Assembly (NCBI GenBank): GCA_903939115.1
Contig: CAJAFV010000097.1
Coordinates: 102,610-166,609, forward strand
From: an uncultured Geobacteraceae bacterium
GTDB lineage: Bacteria; Desulfobacterota; Desulfuromonadia; Geobacterales; Pseudopelobacteraceae
Direction: 5' to 3'
Length of the DNA: 64,000 nt
Shown here: positions 8,561 through 16,059 of the stretch, one piece after another
Position numbering within the stretch: the first letter of the stretch is position 1
How the letters are laid out: each line of letters starts with the position of its first letter
Position numbers and translations under genes: made by a program
The notes under the pieces: model-generated
What the model was told of the DNA's origin: nothing
The model's input: only the letters and a program-made list of their open reading frames with translations
Databases searched by the model: none

Positions 8561-9319
8561 ATGTTTCAACCGACGATGATTAGCCCAGTAAGCCCAGTTC
8601 GAGAGCAGGTAATCGCTCGAAACAATGAATCAGGCGGCATTCCGCCGCTTGATATTCCGAAATACCTATCTCGGCAGGAGCTTGCCAAAATCGGGTATAT
8701 GTTCGACAACGCGCCGATGGACGATCAGCCTGAGATTTTGATCAAATCGGCAACAATGGTGATCAACGCAGCTCTGGTAATGGAGTATCAACTAGATGCC
8801 GCGCATGTCGAAGAAATTGTGTCGATGGTTCTCGCAAGAGAGGATGCCCATCCGTCAATGGCTTTCGACGAAAATACCGTTGACCACGTTCGAGATTATC
8901 TGCAATTTGCCTATACGAAAGTCCGAACCGAGATATTCACGGCGTCTATGGAGCGATACCAGGCAATGCACAAACTGTATGTTCCGCTCGATAAGCTGGA
9001 TTATTTCCCGCTTGCTGACCTAATCCGACACATGAAGAATCCGGAGCAAGAAGTCACGATTGAGGAAGCGGAGCTTACGTTCCAGAGCAACCCGATGATG
9101 AGCTTTGCGATCATGTACGCAATGTCCTCGCATCAGGTGTATGCAACAGTCCCGCTGCCGGAGTTCAGATCGATGATGTTACCGATGAGCTATCAATTGT
9201 GGAAAAACGTTATCTTAGTCGATGATGAGAAGCTGCAGAAAGGCGACGACATCGCGGAAATCGGCGGAGTTGGTAAAACCGTGAAACTCGGACTGAGGAA
9301 TCAAGTGCTTGGCATGTAA
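8561..9319 (+). CDS. Unknown element protein, acidic
   Basis: 252 residues, not recognised. Strong AAGGAGG ribosome site before the ATG. The protein is acidic, Met-rich and mostly helical (for instance LVMEYQLDAAHVEEIVSMVL), has no membrane segment, and ends with a Gly-rich stretch (EIGGVGKTVKLGL) that is not a P-loop. It is followed by a good terminator. Pairing with the preceding basic protein could mean the two act together; this is inference. Confidence 0.75.
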   Translation: MFQPTMISPVSPVREQVIARNNESGGIPPLDIPKYLSRQELAKIGYMFDNAPMDDQPEILIKSATMVINAALVMEYQLDAAHVEEIVSMVLAREDAHPSMAFDENTVDHVRDYLQFAYTKVRTEIFTASMERYQAMHKLYVPLDKLDYFPLADLIRHMKNPEQEVTIEEAELTFQSNPMMSFAIMYAMSSHQVYATVPLPEFRSMMLPMSYQLWKNVILVDDEKLQKGDDIAEIGGVGKTVKLGLRNQVLGM

Positions 9320-9432
9320 CAGAGAATTCCAGGATGCTCCCAGGAGTCCTCAGATGGTTCGGTTTAATAGATCCTTTTGATGATGATACCTGAGATCTTC
9401 TGGGACGATTCTGGAGATTTCAGTTTAGGAAG

Positions 9433-9464
9433 AGAGACGAGTCATTGACGCTCGTCTCTTTTTT
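9433..9464 (+). terminator. Intrinsic terminator
   Basis: 9-bp GC-rich stem AGAGACGAG/CTCGTCTCT (9433-9441 with 9451-9459) followed by a run of T to 9464. It closes the two-gene unit upstream and insulates the repeat array. Confidence 0.9.
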
Positions 9465-9552
9465 CGTCTCATTTTCACGAGAATTGAAGCTGTCGGAGCA
9501 TCTCGATAACTGCTGAGAACCTTATCAGTTATCAGGTAATGAAATGCTGCTG

Positions 9553-9957
9553 ATTACATTTTATTACATAATATGTAATCCGGTAACACTATCTGGAAAC
9601 GGGTGCTATCGGATTATAACTTATGTAATTTCATTACATAAAATTACATCAAATGTAATGACGTAACATCTTATGTAATCAGGTGTAATACGATTACACC
9701 TTATGTAACGACGTATAATTTCATAACAACTTATGTAATCTCATTACATAAAATTACATCTAATGTAACGACGTAACATCTCATGTAATCAGGTGTAATC
9801 TGATTACATCTTATGTAACAACGTATAATTTCATAACAACTTATGTAATACGATTACATAAAATTACACCTTATGTAACGACGTAACACCTCGTATTCTC
9901 ATATAATCTTATGTCACAAAATGTAATAGCATTACATATTATGTAATTTTATTACAT
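9553..9957. repeat. Centromere/operator-like array: TTATGTAA blocks on a 10-bp period, 110-bp tandem unit
   Basis: The gap 9320-10033 holds this array. I count 15 TGTAA and 12 TTACA exact half-sites between 9540 and 9960, in both orientations, spaced about 10 bp, so that they lie on one face of the helix. A higher-order unit of eleven 10-base blocks repeats exactly every 110 bp: copies start at 9621 and 9731 (102 of 110 bases identical) and a partial copy starts at 9841. The array ends about 75 bp before the ParA gene. Such placement fits the binding region of a small RHH partition protein that also represses the par operon. An origin with iterons is the alternative. Confidence 0.8.
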
Positions 9958-10033
9958 CTTCTCGCGACTCCTCATTCTACCTTTCTTCAGATGGCAAATC
10001 TATTTTGAAAAAGCAGCAGAAGAGGAGCATGTC

Positions 10034-10690
10034 ATGATTACTTCGATACTTTCCACCAAAGGTGGAGCCGGTAAATCAATGTTGTCGTTGAATTTAGCGG
10101 TAGCAGCAGCGGAATCCGGAGCCAAGGTACTGTTGATCGACTCCGATCCACAAGGTTCAATCGCGAACGCTTTCGCATCTCGTCCAGCCACAGCAAACTC
10201 ACTGAAACTTTATGATGTCGATTTTAAGCACATCACTGATGACACGATTTTTGATGCACTCGCGCATTCTCTCGCAGATTACGACGAGGTGTACATTGAT
10301 ACAGTCGGTTTTGATTGTGCATTTATTTGGCGAATCGCGGCTGAATCCCAACTCGTAGTTGTTCCAGTTGCTGCTGGAATGGCCGACGTGAATGTGACCG
10401 CCGAAGTTGCTACCAAGCTGATGTATCTGCAAAGCAACGGCTGTAATCTTCAAGCTCGCTGCATCAGAACTAATTATCAGGCACGCACACGGATGGCCGC
10501 AACGATCGCGGCAAACTTAGCGTTTTTTAGTGACTCGCTTCCAGAGCTGAAATGCGTAGTTTCAAACCGTACTGTTTATGCGGATGCCTTTTCATACGGA
10601 GCCGGAGTTCTTGAATATGACCCGAAATCTGCGGCTGCGAAAGAGATGAAGGAATTGTATTCCGAATTACTGACCGATTTTAGCTTCTAA
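10034..10690 (+). CDS. parA: ParA-family partition ATPase (small, type Ib-like)
   Basis: 218-residue deviant Walker ATPase. The Walker A motif KGGAGKS has both the signature lysine (Lys9) and Lys14; Walker A' is LLIDSDPQGS, and Walker B is VYIDTVG. There is no N-terminal DNA-binding domain, the mark of type Ib partition ATPases, which work with a small RHH partner. It has a strong AGAGGAG site. The RHH gene follows after 23 bp and the repeat array precedes it. Together the three parts make a complete partition locus on an integrated element. Confidence 0.88.
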   Translation: MITSILSTKGGAGKSMLSLNLAVAAAESGAKVLLIDSDPQGSIANAFASRPATANSLKLYDVDFKHITDDTIFDALAHSLADYDEVYIDTVGFDCAFIWRIAAESQLVVVPVAAGMADVNVTAEVATKLMYLQSNGCNLQARCIRTNYQARTRMAATIAANLAFFSDSLPELKCVVSNRTVYADAFSYGAGVLEYDPKSAAAKEMKELYSELLTDFSF

Positions 10691-10713
10691 ATACATCTAC
10701 AGAGGATATCACC

Positions 10714-11046
10714 ATGCCACCGAAAACTCTTGCACCACCGACTGTTTCAGTTAATTCGAATGTTTCGCGTGCGATCACGGATTCGCTCGTAAATCCTAAA
10801 GCACAGCAGTTTGTTGCAGCACCAGTGCCTCAAAAAGCGGAGAAGCCGAAAGCGACTAAGGACGACCCAATGACGTGTGTCACTTTCACAATCAGAACGA
10901 GCATGCTGGCAAAGTTGCAAGAAATTGCAAATGACGACCAAGCAGACAGCGGTGAACTGAATTTGTCACGATATATACGCGGCATATTCAAGCGACACAT
11001 CGACAAACTTGAGGCGTCGCAGCAAAAAGACGCAATCGAGCAGTAA
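10714..11046 (+). CDS. RHH-type partition/DNA-binding protein
   Basis: 110 residues. Residues 1-52 look disordered, rich in Pro, Ala, Val and Lys. Residues 54-98 fit a ribbon-helix-helix fold: a beta strand (CVTFTIR), helix 1 (SMLAKLQEIAND), a turn with Asn-Leu-Ser, and helix 2 (LSRYIRGIFKRHIDKL). In type Ib partition systems such a dimer binds repeated half-sites and stimulates ParA through its disordered N-terminus. The likely DNA target is the 10-bp array at 9553-9957. The family assignment is from pattern only. Confidence 0.75.
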   Translation: MPPKTLAPPTVSVNSNVSRAITDSLVNPKAQQFVAAPVPQKAEKPKATKDDPMTCVTFTIRTSMLAKLQEIANDDQADSGELNLSRYIRGIFKRHIDKLEASQQKDAIEQ

Positions 11047-11164
11047 TAATTATGGGCGCGCAGCCGCGTGCCCGTACGAGCGCTCCAGCCAATGAACTTA
11101 CACGAGTGACGGCTTCTCGCACTACTTTTGTATGAGCCTACTATTCGAGTACAAGGAGTCAACG

Positions 11165-12130
11165 ATGCTGCTACCGAAGAATTCAAAGAATCCGCTGAAC
11201 GTGCTGCCGATCTTCAGCGATCCTGAAGACCCGTACCCGTTTCAAACATACATGTTTCAGGTTTTCAGGAATCTAGCGATTTCGCAAGCCAAGAACGCCA
11301 CTAGTCTCAGTACGCAATTTATTACTTGGATTGCGCTGGAGCTATTCAACGCTCTCGGTAACGCGAATATCAAGTCGAAGCCGTCTGGAACAGAAGCCGG
11401 TGCGTGTGTTGTTACGATCTCTAAGGAACTTCGAGATTTCATGATTCAGAGTCTGAGAAATTATCCAGGTAATCATATCGCTTCATCATCGACTCAGAAT
11501 GCTCTTCCGATATTAAACGGTTGTGCAACTGAGAGCCAAGCGGCGACGGAACCACAGCCGTCAAGTACGTTGAACATACTGCAAAATTTCGCTCGAACCC
11601 AGGTAACTCAGGCGGAATGTCTGGCACAGGAGATACTGGACTATATCTGCCGAGAGTGGTTACACGCTATGCTGTCAGCTCAAGTCCGCGTCGTAAAGGG
11701 TGTCGAGATCTGCGATGTCAAGATTTCGAAAGAGCTCTACAATCTGACAACCCAAGTTCTCGCAGAGCTTAAAAGCTCAAAACGCCAAAAATGCGAACTC
11801 GTTCCGGAAAGTCGTGAGTTGTTCAGTGAACTGCTCGCAAACGGAATAACTCCTTACTCATCGAAACCAAAGGAGGATCTGAACCTTCTTACCGAGCGCG
11901 AGATCTTCAATACGCAAATATCAGCTCAAGAGCGCCGCACGGAGATGAAACCCAAAGAAAGCACTGCGCAAAATCATATCTCGAGACCAGTAGCGCCAAA
12001 GGAACCAGCCGTCAAACCTGAAATCGCGGCAAAACTCGACACCGCGCCAAAGTTGGATACTCCAAAAGCTGGGTCAAACAGCGATCAGCCGACGCCACCG
12101 AGAGAGAAACGGAAAAAGATCGTTTTGTGA
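11165..12130 (+). CDS. Unknown element protein with an internal domain duplication
   Basis: 321 residues from ATG 11165, which has AAGGAG at good spacing; an in-frame start 33 bases earlier lacks one. Residues about 32-100 and 137-202 are two divergent copies of one helical domain, each ending in an ISKEL motif (CVVTISKEL and CDVKISKEL). The last 80 residues are rich in Lys, Pro and Ala (repeated KLDTAPKLDTPK) and look disordered and basic. It follows the partition pair by 118 bp (a short GC hairpin at 11054-11073 lies between) and is closed by a terminator. The function is unknown. Confidence 0.75.
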   Translation: MLLPKNSKNPLNVLPIFSDPEDPYPFQTYMFQVFRNLAISQAKNATSLSTQFITWIALELFNALGNANIKSKPSGTEAGACVVTISKELRDFMIQSLRNYPGNHIASSSTQNALPILNGCATESQAATEPQPSSTLNILQNFARTQVTQAECLAQEILDYICREWLHAMLSAQVRVVKGVEICDVKISKELYNLTTQVLAELKSSKRQKCELVPESRELFSELLANGITPYSSKPKEDLNLLTEREIFNTQISAQERRTEMKPKESTAQNHISRPVAPKEPAVKPEIAAKLDTAPKLDTPKAGSNSDQPTPPREKRKKIVL

Positions 12131-12153
12131 CGTCGTTGTGTAGGTATCACAGG

Positions 12154-12207
12154 ACAACCACCAAAAAGAGCGAGCGGGTCTTCCAGTGATGGAGGATTCG
12201 CTTTTTT
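12154..12207 (+). terminator. Terminator with element-specific ACAACCACCAAAAAGAG lead
   Basis: The 17-base string ACAACCACCAAAAAGAG (12154-12170) runs into an imperfect hairpin (AGCGA... TCTTCCA with TGGAGGA... TCGCT) and then T6. The identical 17-mer precedes the other rightward terminator of the element, at 16005-16021. Confidence 0.75.
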
Positions 12208-12326
12208 ATGACTCGGTATACCCACAGCGAAGTCGGAGTCGAAGGAGCATCACCGTCTAGCTTCCGCTATGGAATATCGAAAACACGGAAAGAAGCGACG
12301 GCGGTCTCAAAGTGAGGAGAATGACA

Positions 12327-12758
12327 ATGTGTAAGACAATTCTCAAACTCTACGAACTATCCGATTGGCGAGTACCGAGGTTTAAATCGAGAGTATTTAT
12401 CCGAGAAGATTCGGCTCTAGATTTTGCATACATCGACATGAAGTGCCGCGAAATGGATGACTGGTCACAAGTGTGCGAGGAGCACTGGTGCCGCACCTTT
12501 GATGATGTCGAACAAGCGCTGAGCGGACAGGTTGTACCAAATGGAAAGTTTGTCACAATCCCGACGAGGGAATCGGAGTTTGTGAGGACTCTGCTTCATG
12601 CTTTCCAGCGGCAAATCGCAGCAGATACGGAAGACGAAATTGACCGAGTGTTTTCGGTATTTGCGGAAATGGTTGCAAGCGCATTTCTCCAAATACTCTC
12701 GAAAGAAGGTCTTGAACTGCTGGTAGCTGTCACGGTAGGAAAAACACGGGGAATTTGA
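12327..12758 (+). CDS. Unknown element protein, first gene of the SIR2 operon
   Basis: 143 residues from ATG 12327, placed 7 bases after GAGGAG; earlier in-frame GTG and ATG codons overlap that site. Not recognised. It contains several Cys and Trp residues (DWSQVCEEHWCRTFDDVEQAL) and an amphipathic helical second half (FVRTLLHAFQRQI... FAEMVASAFLQIL). It begins a rightward run of six genes ending in the SIR2 gene. The frame stays open for 45 codons after the TGA stop. Confidence 0.65.
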   Translation: MCKTILKLYELSDWRVPRFKSRVFIREDSALDFAYIDMKCREMDDWSQVCEEHWCRTFDDVEQALSGQVVPNGKFVTIPTRESEFVRTLLHAFQRQIAADTEDEIDRVFSVFAEMVASAFLQILSKEGLELLVAVTVGKTRGI

Positions 12759-12896
12759 CCTGCAAAACCTGCTACGTACACGGTTAGTGGCACAGTTTCG
12801 ATTACCGGTACAAGAGCCGCAATCAAAGGCTTTTACGTTGAAGTGGCGGCACCAGCAGCATTCGTGACTAGTTTAACCATAATCTGTAACTCTTAA
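12759..12896 (+). other. In-frame 45-codon extension after the TGA stop of the preceding gene
   Basis: Immediately after TGA (context TGAC), the same frame continues through YTVSGTVSITGT and GFYVEVAAP to a TAA. The stretch reads like a beta-rich protein domain rather than random sequence. It may be the tail of a formerly longer gene, a readthrough extension, or chance. There is no start codon of its own with a ribosome site. Confidence 0.3.
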
Positions 12897-12913
12897 ACCC
12901 GAAGGAGACCGTT

Positions 12914-13180
12914 ATGTCCGAAAAAATCGAAATCGCCGCGATGAAAAGTGAGTTTCAGTATCGTTTGGCGAAACCGGTGGTGATTGTGCATGACATTCAA
13001 ATGCGCATTAACTATTGCATCGAAAACACACGAGTTCTGTATAGCGTCGGGATGACTGAAGCGGCAGAGCAAGAATACGAACGTATGCGTGCAGCCGTCG
13101 AAATTTTTGACCCGTCAATTGTTTTTCCAGCGTTCCCGTCAGATGTGGAAGTTGATTGGCGCGGAATCAAGCAACCATAA
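12914..13180 (+). CDS. Small unknown protein, paralogue of the gene at 14802
   Basis: 88 residues with a strong GAAGGAG site. Not recognised, but residues 22-80 align with the start of the 110-residue protein at 14802-15134: VVIVHD/IVVRD, then A..YE, then A....(F/Y)DP, and a closing FP. Helical, with a hydrophobic core. Two copies in one operon suggest duplication, and perhaps a homologous or heterologous pair. Confidence 0.65.
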   Translation: MSEKIEIAAMKSEFQYRLAKPVVIVHDIQMRINYCIENTRVLYSVGMTEAAEQEYERMRAAVEIFDPSIVFPAFPSDVEVDWRGIKQP

Positions 13181-13243
13181 GACAGATTTGTGCTTCAGCC
13201 CGTAGAACAGATTAGAAGTAGACTCGGCTTCAGGGGAATTTCT

Positions 13244-14263
13244 ATGCAAGTAGATGCATACGCTCGTCCAACGCTGAATATGAAATCTGATAATTTTCTT
13301 CAGGTTCTTCGCTATGTTCAAGACACTCAAGCAGCACAAGTGACTCGCACATCGAAAGAAGTACAGAGTCAAGTGCTTACAAATTTGTCGAAGTATATGT
13401 CGTATATAAAATCTACCTTAGAACATCAAGGATACGGAGTTGTAGTACGCTGCAAACATGATGCGGTTGTTCAAATCGATGTAGATTGGAAAGGATTAAA
13501 GCTTTTAAGCTCAGTACGCTCGTTTACAGATCATCGAGTTATATTGTCGATGTCGACCGGATTAGAGAAAGGTACACGAATCGGAGAAGACGGTCAGATA
13601 ATCGAAACACAGGTTTCGCATAATTCGTTTACTGATTTTATGCGCGCGGAATTGGAAGTTTTAGCGTCATTAGAAGTGGCAATTCAAGGTGATGTTCAAG
13701 GGCATGGCTCTGCGAAATGGCTCCAGAGACATATCCCAGACGCAAAAGATCTTTGTCAAGGACAGTTACTGAACTTATGCCTTATAGGAAAAAGAGAGGA
13801 CCTCCAGTTAGTGTACGGTCTGGAAGACATATTAGAAGAAGCGAAACAGAATGCAATAAGCTGGAATCCAGTAATACCAAGCTATATTCAAGTCGAGTTA
13901 TCTGAAGAAACGGATCGTGTCGCGTATGCGGATCTCATTCGCTCGGACGTTCGAATGTTAACCGAAACTCGGAATTTAGACGCACCGGAAGCTTCTGTTG
14001 CGTATTTAGATAATATCATTGCACAGAAAGAGATGAATCGTGCGGCTGAACTGCAAAAAGAAAAAGATACTCGAGACAGTATTCAGGAGATGCTCGACGG
14101 CTGGGACGATCTCGATTTCGGAAGTCCGGTACCGAGCTGCGTGGTAGCGAATAGCGTCGTATCGCCGCGAGAATTGGCACAGGCAATACAAACTCTGGAA
14201 GATACCACCGAGCGCATCGATCCATTCGCAGACATGACACCGACAACACGACTCAAGATCTGA
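13244..14263 (+). CDS. Unknown element protein of the SIR2 operon
   Basis: 339 residues from ATG 13244, preceded by AGGGGA; a GTG at 13190 is possible but has no ribosome site. Not recognised. There is an N-terminal helical part, a central beta-rich part (YGVVVRCKHDAVVQIDVDWKG), and an acidic C-terminal third with a long helix (IIAQKEMNRAAELQKEKDT). No Walker, nuclease or membrane motif is visible. It is the largest unknown in the operon and could be its effector or a replication factor, but nothing in the sequence decides this. Confidence 0.75.
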   Translation: MQVDAYARPTLNMKSDNFLQVLRYVQDTQAAQVTRTSKEVQSQVLTNLSKYMSYIKSTLEHQGYGVVVRCKHDAVVQIDVDWKGLKLLSSVRSFTDHRVILSMSTGLEKGTRIGEDGQIIETQVSHNSFTDFMRAELEVLASLEVAIQGDVQGHGSAKWLQRHIPDAKDLCQGQLLNLCLIGKREDLQLVYGLEDILEEAKQNAISWNPVIPSYIQVELSEETDRVAYADLIRSDVRMLTETRNLDAPEASVAYLDNIIAQKEMNRAAELQKEKDTRDSIQEMLDGWDDLDFGSPVPSCVVANSVVSPRELAQAIQTLEDTTERIDPFADMTPTTRLKI

Positions 14264-14287
14264 GTTACTAGAGCTGGAGGCTGAAAA

Positions 14288-14773
14288 GTGGAACTAACAC
14301 GCAGAACTTTTTCAAGGTTATGCAGAATGCATACTCCTGGCTTCGACGCGTACGTCGAGTATGCCGATACCGAGACACAGAAATTTCCCCCGGAAATTGT
14401 GGCTGTATCGAATACACTACGGAACCCAATCCAGAAACTCGAGAGTCAGTTTGGGTTATGGGTATACGTCGCGACTGAGGGGTACGCTTTGTCATCGTCA
14501 CATTCTCTAGTTTTCGAAGTCGTAACAAGTTCTGACGAACGCGGGACACTCGAGATGACTGGCACATTCCGAGCCACGCAGGAAGTGGATGTGTATCAAG
14601 TAGTGTTGACTAAAGCCTCGGCACGAGTTGATGGTACTCAAGAGCTACTGCCAGCACTCAACGAGATGAATAACTTGACGTTAATGTACCACGAGCAAGG
14701 CTTATCGCTGGAGGACATTGCCGCTTTTTGTGAGTTAGCCACGCCTGCAACAAAAGTGAAACGACGGATTTAA
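14288..14773 (+). CDS. Unknown element protein of the SIR2 operon
   Basis: 161 residues with a GTG start, 7 bases after TGGAGG. Not recognised. The middle is beta-rich (LWVYVATEGYAL... LVFEVVTSSDERGTLEMTGTF), and a C-terminal helix holds a LSLEDIAAF stretch. Short gaps (24 bp before, 28 bp after) place it in one transcript with its neighbours. Confidence 0.65.
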   Translation: MELTRRTFSRLCRMHTPGFDAYVEYADTETQKFPPEIVAVSNTLRNPIQKLESQFGLWVYVATEGYALSSSHSLVFEVVTSSDERGTLEMTGTFRATQEVDVYQVVLTKASARVDGTQELLPALNEMNNLTLMYHEQGLSLEDIAAFCELATPATKVKRRI

Positions 14774-14801
14774 CATACTATCACGATAAGGATACACGAC
14801 A

Positions 14802-15134
14802 ATGATAGTTGTAAGAGATTGGAAGGCAAAAATAGCCGAGTACCTTGTTGAAGTGGAATCATTCTTCAACGCCGAATTATTCGACGACGCGTTGTATGTC
14901 TATGAGCACGCGGTGAAGGCAGCAGACCATTATGATCCGAACTTTGAGCTTTCTCCATTCCCAACTGCAATATCTCATGAGATGGAACGGCAGTATGAGG
15001 TTATTTACGCGAGCCGGACGGCGGCTATTAAGCGTGTTTTGCAGAACTCAATCCCTGAAACGGACGTAGTTGTCTTTCAAATAGTCGAGAAAGATAATGA
15101 AGTTTACGCGGAGCGAGTAGGAATTCACGAATGA
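14802..15134 (+). CDS. Small unknown protein, paralogue of the gene at 12914, next to SIR2
   Basis: 110 residues. The first 60 are related to the 88-residue protein at 12914; the remaining 50 (from RQYEVIYASRTAAIKRVL) are unique and end in a beta-like acidic segment. Its stop overlaps an ATG of the SIR2 frame (ATGA at 15131-15134), and the preferred SIR2 start is 17 bp further on. Translational coupling makes it the best candidate for a SIR2 partner. Confidence 0.7.
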   Translation: MIVVRDWKAKIAEYLVEVESFFNAELFDDALYVYEHAVKAADHYDPNFELSPFPTAISHEMERQYEVIYASRTAAIKRVLQNSIPETDVVVFQIVEKDNEVYAERVGIHE

Positions 15135-15151
15135 GCAAAAGGAGCCCAACG

Positions 15152-16000
15152 ATGTTTTCACGAGCCGTTAAAGCCATAGCAGACGCAGAAGTGTTCATTA
15201 TTACCGCAGGTGCCGGTATGGGAGTTGATTCCGGTCAACCCGACTTTCGCGGACATGAAGGTTTCTGGAACGCATACCCGGCATATGCGAAGCTCGGTGT
15301 TTGCTTCGAGAATCTGTCGACGCCGTATCACTTCATCGACGACCCGCATTTTGCGTGGGGCTTTTACGGGCATTGCGTCAACATGTATCGCGAGACAATT
15401 CCGCACGAAGGCTTCCACATCATTCAAAAGTGGATCGAACAGAAGAACGCTCCGTATTTCGTCGTCACTTCCAACGTTGACGGACAGTTTCAGAAAGCTG
15501 GATACGATGAAGACCGAATTTACGAAGTGCACGGATCATTACACTGGCTTCAGTGTCAGACGCTTTGCACAAAGTCCGTTTGGACAAATACTCACACGGT
15601 TCAAGTTGATTTCGAGACAATGCGAGCCGCTGATCCATTACCGGTCTGTGAATACTGCGGAAAAAGCTGCAGACCGAATGTTCTTATGTTCGGTGATTGG
15701 ACGTGGTTATCCCAACGAGCTGAAGCGCAAAAGCGGGCGATGGACGCATTCTTGGCCGAAAACGCTGAGCGACGCGTTGTAGTCATCGAGATGGGAGCCG
15801 GAGCCGCGATCCCGACAATTCGTGCAAAGTCGGAACGTTTCGGCAATGAGCTGAAGCATGCTACCGTGATTCGTATAAATCCACGTGAGCCAGAGATTTA
15901 TGAACCGAACATTTCGATTGCTTGCCGTGCGCTGGAAGGGTTGAAGCAGATTGACTCAGCGTTGACAGAGTTAGTTGGAAGCGCGGCAGGTTTGGATTAA
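15152..16000 (+). CDS. SIR2-family NAD-dependent protein deacylase (zinc type)
   Basis: 282-residue sirtuin from ATG 15152, which follows AAGGAG at 7 bases; an in-frame ATG at 15131 has no such site. The NAD-binding motif is GAGMGVDSGQPDFRG, the nicotinamide pocket is TSNVDGQFQKAG, and the catalytic His127 is in VHGS. Likely zinc cysteines are Cys135/Cys139 and Cys166/Cys169 or Cys173; RPNVLMFGD follows. The motif set is that of a true deacylase, unlike the zinc-less SIR2 NADase domains of many defence systems. It is the last gene of the operon, before a terminator. Target and role are unknown. Confidence 0.88.
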   Translation: MFSRAVKAIADAEVFIITAGAGMGVDSGQPDFRGHEGFWNAYPAYAKLGVCFENLSTPYHFIDDPHFAWGFYGHCVNMYRETIPHEGFHIIQKWIEQKNAPYFVVTSNVDGQFQKAGYDEDRIYEVHGSLHWLQCQTLCTKSVWTNTHTVQVDFETMRAADPLPVCEYCGKSCRPNVLMFGDWTWLSQRAEAQKRAMDAFLAENAERRVVVIEMGAGAAIPTIRAKSERFGNELKHATVIRINPREPEIYEPNISIACRALEGLKQIDSALTELVGSAAGLD

Positions 16001-16004
16001 CCGA

Positions 16005-16059
16005 ACAACCACCAAAAAGAGTGAATGACAGAGCGAAGACGCTACATGCGTCGCTTTTT
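16005..16059 (+). terminator. Terminator after SIR2, with the same 17-base lead
   Basis: ACAACCACCAAAAAGAG (16005-16021) precedes a hairpin AGCGA-ag-ACGC / GCGTCGCT (16032-16042 with 16048-16055) and a T run. It overlaps the 3' end of the convergent recombinase-like gene. Confidence 0.75.

Noticed and set aside
9553..9957. CRISPR array
   Set aside because: The repeats are 10-bp half-sites in both orientations with no constant repeat/unique spacer pattern and no cas genes.
12208..12315. 35-codon open frame starting just after the terminator T run
   Set aside because: No ribosome site, starts within terminator sequence, and composition is not convincing.
12756..12758. Selenocysteine codon at the TGA of the 12327 gene
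   Set aside because: I could not fold a convincing SECIS-like hairpin just downstream; kept only as an open question.
15131..16000. SIR2 gene as a Thoeris or DSR-type defence effector
   Set aside because: No TIR or STALD partner or large helical C-terminal extension is present, and the zinc cysteines and HGS motif indicate a deacylase.
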